From Lachnospiraceae bacterium UBA3282 (GTDB lineage: Bacteria > Bacillota > Clostridia > Lachnospirales > Lachnospiraceae), in NCBI GenBank assembly GCA_002361735.1, contig DETS01000109.1, forward strand, positions 31,615 through 37,214: DNA of 5,600 nucleotides. The letters are read 5' to 3'. Made by a program: the position numbers and the translations under genes. How positions within the stretch are numbered: the stretch's first letter is position 1; the number at the start of each line of letters is the position of its first letter. This document shows positions 1 to 5,597 of the stretch, in pieces. A model generated the notes under the pieces. That model was not told where the DNA came from and did not search any database. It saw only the letters and a list, made by a program, of their open reading frames with translations.

Positions 1-903
1 GTGCCTTCCCGTATGAACATCGGGCAGGTGCTGGAGATTCACCTTTCCCTAGCGGCAAAGGCGCTTGGTTTTGATGTGGCGACGCCTGTGTTTGACGGCG
101 CAAAAGAGGATGATATCATGGATACTCTGGATCTGGCAAACGACTATGTCAATCTGGAGTGGGAAGATTTTGAAAAGAAGCATAAAGAGGAACTGTTACC
201 TGAGGTGATGGAGTATCTGTCCAAGAACAGGGAGCACAGAAAACTCTGGAAGGGCGTACCCATTTCCAGAGACGGTAAAGTGAGACTTCGTGACGGCAGA
301 ACGGGTGAGTATTTCGATTCCCCTGTCACCATCGGTCACATGCACTACTTGAAACTCCATCATCTGGTGGACGATAAGATTCATGCGCGTTCTACGGGGC
401 CTTACTCTCTGGTAACGCAGCAGCCTTTGGGCGGTAAGGCGCAGTTCGGCGGTCAGCGTTTCGGTGAGATGGAAGTGTGGGCGCTCGAGGCATACGGCGC
501 GGCTTATACGCTGCAGGAGATCCTGACCGTGAAGTCCGACGATGTGGTGGGGCGTGTCAAGACCTACGAGGCGATCATCAAGGGCGACAACATCCCCGAG
601 CCCGGTATTCCGGAGTCCTTCAAGGTGCTCTTAAAGGAGCTGCAGTCCCTGGGACTGGATGTCAGAGTGCTGCGAGACGATCAGACCGAGGTCGAGATCA
701 TGGAGACCATCGACTACGGCGATACCGATTATCGCTACGAGATCGAAGGCGATTCCAGAGGCTATGATTACGAGCAGGAATCCTTCGGTTCCATGGGATA
801 CCAGCGTCAGGAGTTTGACGAGGACAGCGGGCAGCTCGTGAGCAGCGATGAGGACGAGGCTGACGTGATAGAAGACGAGGCGTTTGAGGAAGTATACGAA
901 TAA
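1..903 (+). CDS. rpoB: RNA polymerase beta subunit, C-terminal 300 residues (5' partial)
   Basis: The reading frame is open from the first base and ends at TAA 901-903. The GTG at position 1 is an internal valine codon, because the text begins inside the conserved PSRMNIGQVLE motif, so the gene continues upstream of the window. Beta and beta' together form the catalytic cleft of RNA polymerase. Residues 117-185 of this fragment are the nearly invariant C-terminal beta block (KLHHLVDDKIHARSTGPYS, then QQPLGGKAQFGGQRFGEMEV, then TVKSDDVVGR), which contacts beta' around the clamp and switch regions. PESFKVLLKELQSLG (204-218) is where the E. coli protein nearly ends. Here about 80 more residues follow, Tyr-rich and then strongly acidic: 15 of the last 30 residues are D or E, with no basic residue after R269. 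Between FDGA (31-34) and DGRTG (98-102) there are about 40 residues more than I recall for Bacillus subtilis. rpoC follows after 148 bp. The identification is essentially certain. Confidence 0.99.
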   Translation: MPSRMNIGQVLEIHLSLAAKALGFDVATPVFDGAKEDDIMDTLDLANDYVNLEWEDFEKKHKEELLPEVMEYLSKNREHRKLWKGVPISRDGKVRLRDGRTGEYFDSPVTIGHMHYLKLHHLVDDKIHARSTGPYSLVTQQPLGGKAQFGGQRFGEMEVWALEAYGAAYTLQEILTVKSDDVVGRVKTYEAIIKGDNIPEPGIPESFKVLLKELQSLGLDVRVLRDDQTEVEIMETIDYGDTDYRYEIEGDSRGYDYEQESFGSMGYQRQEFDEDSGQLVSSDEDEADVIEDEAFEEVYE

Positions 904-906
904 CAA

Positions 907-990
907 CGCGAAAAGTACTTCTAAAGACGTCCAGCCATAGGACTGAGACGCAAAATCAGCAAAGCTGATTTAGAAGTACTAAGTTTCGCG
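907..990. repeat. 84-bp imperfect inverted repeat in the rpoB-rpoC spacer, possibly a small mobile or REP-like element
   Basis: The ends are complementary. Bases 907-913 (CGCGAAA) pair with 984-990 (TTTCGCG), and 914-925 (AGTACTTCTAAA) pair with 969-980 (TTTAGAAGTACT). Bases 981-983 (AAG) form the only bulge, giving 19 pairs in all. The enclosed stretch holds a further hairpin, 953-960 (AAATCAGC) with 964-971 (GCTGATTT) around an AAA loop. Its outer three pairs compete with the main stem. A weak GTCC/GGAC pairing lies at 929-932/940-943. As RNA this could fold as a branched structure. No T-tract follows, so it does not look like an intrinsic terminator. The layout resembles a MITE or REP-type palindromic repeat, but I see no target-site duplication, and copy number cannot be judged from one window. 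Confidence 0.7.
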
Positions 991-992
991 TG

Positions 993-1018
993 AGAGAATG
1001 CCAAAAACGGCATTCTCT
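993..1018. other. Perfect 10-bp hairpin upstream of rpoC
   Basis: AGAGAATGCC (993-1002) is the exact reverse complement of GGCATTCTCT (1009-1018), with the loop AAAAAC between them. The downstream bases (GCATGAATATAT) contain no T-run, so this is not a standard intrinsic terminator. It begins 2 bp after the larger inverted repeat and ends 18 bp before the rpoC Shine-Dalgarno site. It could act as an RNA processing site, a pause site or an mRNA stabiliser, or it could be part of the same repeat unit. The role is inference. Confidence 0.7.
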
Positions 1019-1051
1019 GCATGAATATATATAGATGGAGGACAATGCAGG

Positions 1052-4000
1052 ATGTCAGAAATGAGACAGGAAGCGTATCAACCCATGACATTTGACGCGA
1101 TCAAGATCGGGCTGGCGTCGCCGGAAAAGATCAGGGAATGGTCCAGAGGCGAGGTCACCAAGCCTGAGACGATCAATTATAGAACCTTAAAACCCGAAAA
1201 AGAGGGGTTGTTCTGCGAGAAGATCTTCGGACCCAGCAAGGACTGGGAATGTCACTGCGGTAAGTATAAAAAGATCCGCTATAAGGGCGTCGTCTGCGAT
1301 CGCTGCGGCGTTGAGGTGACGAAGTCCAGTGTCCGCAGAGAGCGGATGGGACGTATCGAGCTGGCAGCGCCGGTATCCCATATTTGGTATTTCAAGGGGA
1401 TTCCCAGCCGTATGGGGCTGATTCTCGATCTTTCCCCCAGAGTGCTTGAAAAAGTGCTCTACTTTGCGTCCTATATCGTGCTGGACGGCGGCGAGACCGA
1501 TTTGGATTACAAGCAGGTGCTTTCCGAGAAAGAATATCAGGATGCCAGAGAGACTTGGGGCAATAAGTTCCGGGTAGGTATGGGTGCGGAGGCAATCAAG
1601 GAGCTTCTGCAGGCAATCGATTTGGAGGAAGAAGCGGCAGAGCTGAAGGAGGGCTTAAGAGAGTCCACCGGTCAGAAGCGCGCCCGCATTATCAAGAGAC
1701 TGGAAGTTGTGGAAGCGTTTCGTGAGTCCGGGAATCAGCCTGAGTGGATGATCATGGACGTGATCCCGGTGATTCCGCCCGATCTGCGTCCTATGGTGCA
1801 GCTGGACGGCGGTCGTTTTGCGACTTCCGACTTAAACGATCTCTACAGAAGGATCATCAACAGAAATAACCGTCTGAAAAGACTTCTCGAGCTCGGCGCT
1901 CCGGATATCATTGTCCGCAACGAGAAACGTATGCTGCAGGAAGCGGTGGATGCGCTGATCGATAACGGCAGGAGAGGACGTCCCGTGACAGGGCCCGGAA
2001 ATAGAGCATTGAAGTCCCTTTCCGATATGCTGAAAGGTAAGTCCGGACGTTTCCGTCAGAATCTGCTCGGTAAGCGTGTTGACTATTCCGGTCGATCCGT
2101 TATCGTGGTCGGTCCCGAGTTAAAGATTTACCAGTGTGGTCTGCCGAAGGAGATGGCGATCGAGCTGTTTAAGCCCTTTGTTATGAAGGAGCTGGTGTTC
2201 CGCGGCATCTCGCAGAATATCAAAGCGGCGAAAAAGCTGGTAGAGAGACTGGATACTCAGGTGTGGGATGTACTGGAGGAGGTCATCAAGGAGCATCCGG
2301 TGATGTTAAACCGTGCACCTACCTTGCACAGACTCGGTATTCAGGCATTTGAGCCTATTTTAGTAGAGGGTAAGGCAATCAAGCTTCATCCCCTCGTATG
2401 TACCGCGTTCAACGCCGATTTCGACGGAGACCAGATGGCGGTCCACCTTCCTTTGTCCGTAGAGGCACAGGCGGAGTGCAGATTCCTGCTGCTCTCCCCG
2501 AACAACCTGTTAAAGCCTTCGGACGGCGGTCCTGTGGCAGTGCCTTCTCAGGATATGGTGCTTGGCATCTACTATCTGACACAGGAGAGACCCGGCGCGG
2601 CAGGTGAGGGTAAGTTTTTCAAGAATGTAAACGAGGCGATCCTTGCCTATGAGAATAAGGTATGTACCTTGCATACCAGAATCACTGTCAGAGTGACGAA
2701 AAAGAATGCTGACGGCGAGGAGGTTTCCGGCAATGTAGAATCTACGCTGGGCAGATTCCTCTTTAATGAGATCCTTCCGCAGGATCTTGGCTTCGTGGAC
2801 AGGAGAAAACCGGAGAATCTGTTGAAGCTTGAGGTGGATTTCCATGTCGGCAGAAAGCAGTTAAAGCAGATCCTGGAGAAGGTCATCAACATCCACGGCG
2901 CAGTGCGTACGGCGGAAGTGCTCGACCTGATCAAGGCGACCGGCTATAAGTATTCCACGCAGGCGGCAATGACCGTTTCCATTTCCGATATGACCGTGCC
3001 GGCGCAGAAGGCGGAGATGCTTGAGGCGGCACAGGCGATGGTAGATAAGATCTCCATGAACTTCCGCAGAGGTTTGATCACGGAGGAGGAGAGATATCAC
3101 GCGGTTGTGGAGACTTGGAACGATACCGATAAAGAGTTGACCGAGGTACTGCTTGCCGGTCTCGATAAATATAACAATATCCATATGATGGCCGATTCCG
3201 GCGCCCGTGGTTCTAATCAGCAGATCAAACAGCTTGCCGGCATGCGTGGTCTGATGGCAGATACCACAGGACGTACCATCGAGCTGCCGATCAAGTCCAA
3301 TTTCCGTGAAGGTCTGGACGTTTTGGAGTACTTCATGTCTGCCCATGGCGCACGTAAGGGTCTGTCCGATACCGCTTTGCGTACCGCTGACTCCGGTTAT
3401 CTGACCAGACGTATGGTGGACGTTTCCCAGGAACTCATTATCCGGGAGACTGACTGCTGTGAGGGCAGGGATGAACTTCCCGGCATGGTGGTCAAGGCGT
3501 TCATGGATGGTAAGGAGACCATTGAAGGGCTGAAGGACAGAATCACGGGACGATTCTCCTGTGAGGATATTGTAGATAATGACGGCAAGATGATCGTGAA
3601 GAGAAACCACATGATCACGCCCGCCCGCGCTGCCAGAATTTTAAGCGTCGGCATGGATGAGAATGGGGAACCGATAGAGGGCGAGAGACAGATCAAGGAA
3701 GTGAAGATCCGCACGATCTTGACCTGCCGTTCCCATGTAGGTATTTGCGCGAAGTGCTACGGCGCGAATATGGCGACCGGCGAACCCGTTCAGGTCGGCG
3801 AGGCTGTCGGTATCATTGCGGCACAGTCCATCGGTGAGCCCGGTACACAGCTTACCATGCGTACCTTCCATACCGGCGGTGTGGCAGGTGACGATATCAC
3901 ACAGGGGCTTCCCCGTGTAGAGGAGCTTTTTGAGGCACGTAAGCCGAAGGGACTGGCGATCATCGCAGAGTTTGGCGGCGTTGCGACCATTAAGGATACC

Positions 4001-4804
4001 AAGAAAAAGAGAGAGATCATCATCAGCAATGACGAGACCGGAGAGGCAAAGACTTATCTGATTCCTTACGGCTCCCGAATCAAAGTGGCAGACGGCGCGA
4101 CACTGGAAGCCGGTGACGAGCTTACCGAAGGTAGTGTCAACCCGCACGATCTCTTGAAGATCAAAGGCATTCGCGCGGTGCAGGATTATATGCTCAGAGA
4201 GGTACAGAGAGTATACCGCCTGCAGGGTGTGGATATCTCCGATAAGCATATTGAAGTCATCGTGCGTCAGATGCTGAAAAAAGTACGCATCGAGGAGAGC
4301 GGTGACACCGAGTTCTTACCAGGCACACTGGTGGATGTTCTGGACTATGAGGATATGAACGAGGAGCTGGTAAAAGAAGGCAAGGAGCCCGCGGAAGGTA
4401 AGCAGATCCTGCTAGGTATCACGAAGGCAGCGCTGGCTACCGATTCCTTCCTGTCAGCAGCATCCTTCCAGGAGACCACCAAGGTCCTCACCGAAGCAGC
4501 CATCAAGGGTAAGGTAGACTCCCTGATCGGTCTGAAGGAGAATGTCATTATCGGTAAGCTGATCCCCGCAGGTACGGGTATGAGACGTTACCGCGACACC
4601 AGACTCAGCACAGACGAGAACCTGTTAAGCCGTCTGAGCATGGAGGATGAGATTTCCTTTGACGACGGCGTGGAGGATGATGATCTGGAGCTCACCGAGG
4701 AACTTGAGGATATTGAAGATATCGGGGACGAGGACTTTGACGACGGCATCGAGGATGAGGCGTTGGAGGAAACGTTTGATGAGGAACTGGAGCCGGTAGA
4801 ATAG
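1052..4804 (+). CDS. rpoC: RNA polymerase beta' subunit, complete (1250 aa)
   Basis: Beta' carries the catalytic Mg2+ site of RNA polymerase. The ATG at 1052 lies 10 nt after GGAGG (1037-1041), and the product starts with the usual YQPMTFDAIKIGLASPEKI block. An ATG at 1045 is out of frame. Visible landmarks, in order: N-terminal zinc ribbon C67, C69, C82, C85; clamp-helix coiled coil that binds sigma, about 264-309 (RNNRLKRLLELGAPDIIVRN); rudder and switch region about 316-356; active-site motif NADFDGD at 454-460, with D456, D458 and D460 binding Mg2+; bridge helix about 757-792; second zinc site C802 (or C803), C892, C899, C902; trigger loop GEPGTQLTMRTFHTGG at 928-943, with R937 and H940 at the catalytic positions; and the conserved C-terminal block VLTEAAIKGK to GTGMRRYRD, about 1145-1182. 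No SI3 insertion interrupts the trigger loop. The protein is about 50 residues longer than I recall for B. subtilis, because of an acidic tail in which 31 of residues 1198-1250 are D or E. It is probably co-transcribed with rpoB. Confidence 0.99.
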   Translation: MSEMRQEAYQPMTFDAIKIGLASPEKIREWSRGEVTKPETINYRTLKPEKEGLFCEKIFGPSKDWECHCGKYKKIRYKGVVCDRCGVEVTKSSVRRERMGRIELAAPVSHIWYFKGIPSRMGLILDLSPRVLEKVLYFASYIVLDGGETDLDYKQVLSEKEYQDARETWGNKFRVGMGAEAIKELLQAIDLEEEAAELKEGLRESTGQKRARIIKRLEVVEAFRESGNQPEWMIMDVIPVIPPDLRPMVQLDGGRFATSDLNDLYRRIINRNNRLKRLLELGAPDIIVRNEKRMLQEAVDALIDNGRRGRPVTGPGNRALKSLSDMLKGKSGRFRQNLLGKRVDYSGRSVIVVGPELKIYQCGLPKEMAIELFKPFVMKELVFRGISQNIKAAKKLVERLDTQVWDVLEEVIKEHPVMLNRAPTLHRLGIQAFEPILVEGKAIKLHPLVCTAFNADFDGDQMAVHLPLSVEAQAECRFLLLSPNNLLKPSDGGPVAVPSQDMVLGIYYLTQERPGAAGEGKFFKNVNEAILAYENKVCTLHTRITVRVTKKNADGEEVSGNVESTLGRFLFNEILPQDLGFVDRRKPENLLKLEVDFHVGRKQLKQILEKVINIHGAVRTAEVLDLIKATGYKYSTQAAMTVSISDMTVPAQKAEMLEAAQAMVDKISMNFRRGLITEEERYHAVVETWNDTDKELTEVLLAGLDKYNNIHMMADSGARGSNQQIKQLAGMRGLMADTTGRTIELPIKSNFREGLDVLEYFMSAHGARKGLSDTALRTADSGYLTRRMVDVSQELIIRETDCCEGRDELPGMVVKAFMDGKETIEGLKDRITGRFSCEDIVDNDGKMIVKRNHMITPARAARILSVGMDENGEPIEGERQIKEVKIRTILTCRSHVGICAKCYGANMATGEPVQVGEAVGIIAAQSIGEPGTQLTMRTFHTGGVAGDDITQGLPRVEELFEARKPKGLAIIAEFGGVATIKDTKKKREIIISNDETGEAKTYLIPYGSRIKVADGATLEAGDELTEGSVNPHDLLKIKGIRAVQDYMLREVQRVYRLQGVDISDKHIEVIVRQMLKKVRIEESGDTEFLPGTLVDVLDYEDMNEELVKEGKEPAEGKQILLGITKAALATDSFLSAASFQETTKVLTEAAIKGKVDSLIGLKENVIIGKLIPAGTGMRRYRDTRLSTDENLLSRLSMEDEISFDDGVEDDDLELTEELEDIEDIGDEDFDDGIEDEALEETFDEELEPVE

Positions 4805-4825
4805 GGCTGAACTTAAAAAAATGTA

Positions 4826-4861
4826 TTGACAACGCATTCATGGGCAAGTATACTAGGGTAG
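4826..4861 (+). promoter_or_regulatory. Near-consensus sigma-A promoter for rpsL
   Basis: The -35 box TTGACA (4826-4831, perfect) and the -10 box TATACT (4849-4854, 5 of 6) are separated by exactly 17 bp. The predicted transcription start is about 4860-4862. An A7 tract at 4815-4821, just upstream of the -35, could serve as an UP-like element. There is no TGn extended -10. The -10 lies inside an 8-bp palindrome, AGTATACT (4847-4854). The promoter would drive rpsL and the genes after it with a leader of about 162 nt. Its spacer and -10 overlap the arm and loop of the terminator-like hairpin listed separately. Confidence 0.88.
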
Positions 4862-4887
4862 TGTGCACATGAATGCGCTGTTTTTTT
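4829..4887 (+). terminator. Intrinsic terminator-like hairpin after rpoC, enclosing the rpsL promoter
   Basis: CGCATTCATG (4833-4842) pairs perfectly with CATGAATGCG (4868-4877). Past a single A/C mismatch, ACA (4829-4831) pairs with TGT (4879-4881). The T7 tract 4881-4887 follows directly. The hairpin begins 25 bp after the rpoC stop codon. The 25-nt loop (4843-4867) is unusually large for a terminator and holds the -10 box and predicted start site of the rpsL promoter. RNA reading through from rpoC contains both arms, while RNA started near 4861 contains only the 3' arm. Termination efficiency cannot be judged from sequence, and the large loop lowers confidence. Confidence 0.65.
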
Positions 4888-5022
4888 GATGCGCACGCCC
4901 GCACAAGGAATATTGCTGTTTCACAGCATGCGTGCGGCGCGGCGAGCAGGGAAAAAGCTTCCCTACTTGATTAAGCACACAGAAAATCAACTTACATTCT
5001 TACAAAACAGGAGGTGAAAAGA
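4861..5022 (+). promoter_or_regulatory. Structured 5' leader of the rpsL transcript
   Basis: This is the interval between the predicted start site and the rpsL ATG. Visible pairings are TGCTGT (4914-4919) with ACAGCA (4923-4928) around a TTC loop; CGCACGC (4892-4898) with GCGTGCG (4930-4936) enclosing that hairpin; and AGGGAA (4948-4953) with TTCCCT (4959-4964). The first bases of the RNA, GTGTGCA (4861-4867), can instead pair with TGCGCAC (4890-4896), which competes with the second pairing. The last 50 or so bases before the Shine-Dalgarno are A-rich and look unstructured. I do not recognise a known ribosomal-protein leader or riboswitch here, and no T-tract follows the later hairpins. Short open frames in the leader lack ribosome-binding sites. 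Confidence 0.5.
5009..5016 (+). promoter_or_regulatory. Ribosome-binding site that fixes the rpsL start
   Basis: AGGAGGTG is a near-perfect complement to the 3' end of 16S rRNA and lies 6 nt before ATG 5023. An in-frame GTG at 5014 gives a longer open frame, but it is part of this site itself and would add only M-K-R ahead of the conserved MPTFNQLVRKG start, so it is not the start codon. Confidence 0.93.
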
Positions 5023-5436
5023 ATGCCAACATTTAACCAGTTAGTCAGGAAGGGACGTAAGACATCCGTAAAGAAGTCCACGGCGCCTGCATTGTTAAAG
5101 GGTTACAATTCCCTGCACAAGGCGGCTACCGACACGGCTTCCCCGCAGAAAAGAGGTGTCTGCACTGCTGTTAAGACAGCTACCCCTAAGAAGCCTAACT
5201 CAGCGCTCAGAAAGATTGCCAGAGTGCGTCTTTCCAACGGAATCGAGGTAACGAGCTACATTCCCGGCGAGGGTCATAACCTGCAGGAGCATAGCGTCGT
5301 TCTGATCCGTGGCGGCAGAGTCAAGGACTTGCCCGGTACCAGATACCACATTATCAGAGGTACACTGGATACCGCGGGAGTCGCTAACAGAAAACAGGCT
5401 CGTTCCAAGTACGGCGCTAAGAGACCCAAGAAGTAA
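5023..5436 (+). CDS. rpsL: 30S ribosomal protein S12 (137 aa)
   Basis: S12 lies at the decoding centre of the 30S subunit, where it helps monitor codon-anticodon pairing. The ATG at 5023 is chosen because AGGAGGTG ends 6 nt before it and MPTFNQLVRKGRK is the standard N-terminus. Conserved motifs are PQKRGVCT (41-48), TPKKPNSALRK (54-64), GEGHNLQEHSV (82-92), RGGRVKDLPGTRYH (96-109) and the basic end KQARSKYGAKRPKK. The segment at about 20-40 (APALLKGYNSLHKAATDTAS) is about 13 residues longer than in E. coli, matching the Gram-positive form. The classic streptomycin-resistance positions are wild type: K56 corresponds to E. coli K43 and K101 to K88 (numbered with Met). D102 matches the Asp that RimO methylthiolates in some bacteria. 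The gene heads the str operon, whose usual order is rpsL-rpsG-fusA-tuf. It has its own promoter 170-200 bp upstream. No B. subtilis-style L7Ae-family gene lies between rpoC and rpsL. Confidence 0.99.
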   Translation: MPTFNQLVRKGRKTSVKKSTAPALLKGYNSLHKAATDTASPQKRGVCTAVKTATPKKPNSALRKIARVRLSNGIEVTSYIPGEGHNLQEHSVVLIRGGRVKDLPGTRYHIIRGTLDTAGVANRKQARSKYGAKRPKK

Positions 5437-5455
5437 GTTTAGGGTCAGGTCAGTA

Positions 5456-5491
5456 CCACAAACAGAACTAATTTAGTGTTGGGATTTTTTT
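5456..5491 (+). terminator. Weak terminator or attenuator-like hairpin with T7 tract after rpsL
   Basis: An imperfect stem can be drawn. ACTA (5467-5470) pairs with TAGT (5474-5477) around ATT, then AAC (5461-5463) with GTT (5478-5480), and CC plus C (5456-5457, 5459) with GGG (5481-5483). Several bases bulge on the left side. T7 (5485-5491) follows after one A. The stem is weak, so it is at best partly effective. It could reduce read-through from rpsL to the next gene or be a chance T-tract. It starts 20 bp after the rpsL stop. Confidence 0.35.
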
Positions 5492-5506
5492 CGAACTATA
5501 TATCTA

Positions 5507-5512
5507 TATAAT
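5507..5512 (+). promoter_or_regulatory. Possible -10 box in the rpsL to next-gene spacer
   Basis: TATAAT is a perfect sigma-A -10 hexamer, located 85 bp before the next start codon. At the standard distance upstream there is only T-rich sequence. The nearest TTG-type -35, TTGGGA (5479-5484), is 22 bp away, which is too far. The region is AT-rich with a tandem CTATATA repeat (5496-5502, 5504-5510), so a chance match is likely. It is worth listing because it sits just after a T-tract hairpin, as the promoter before rpsL is also paired with a terminator. Confidence 0.25.
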
Positions 5513-5597
5513 AGAAGAAATACCGCACGAACACATTGAATTAGAGGACACATGTGAGTACCGGAGATCTATTATTTTTAATAAGGAGGGAAGAATC

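Noticed and set aside
993..1018. The perfect hairpin as an intrinsic terminator between rpoB and rpoC
   Set aside because: No T-run follows it, and terminating before rpoC without a downstream promoter would uncouple two subunits needed in equal amounts.
1026..1033. TATATA boxes just before rpoC as a -10 promoter element
   Set aside because: There is no -35-like hexamer at 16-18 bp upstream (the sequence there is the hairpin loop and arm), and a start there would fall on the Shine-Dalgarno site.
2861..3610. Long open frame of 249 codons on the minus strand inside rpoC
   Set aside because: It is antisense to the most conserved part of beta', its product has no recognisable motifs, and rpoC codon bias readily produces such antisense openings.
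3641..4249. Minus-strand open frame of 202 codons inside rpoC
   Set aside because: It lies wholly antisense to conserved rpoC sequence, including the trigger loop region, and has no recognisable product.
4821..4850. Minus-strand promoter opposing rpsL (TTGCCC, 16 bp, TACATT)
   Set aside because: Both boxes match only 4 of 6, and there is no gene on the minus strand for it to drive.
5014..5022. GTG at 5014 as an upstream start for rpsL
   Set aside because: It overlaps the Shine-Dalgarno itself, has no upstream site of its own, and S12 conventionally begins at the MPTFNQ methionine.
5188..5334. Possible streptomycin-resistance substitutions in S12
   Set aside because: K56 and K101 (E. coli K43 and K88) and the neighbouring proline and glycine residues are wild type.
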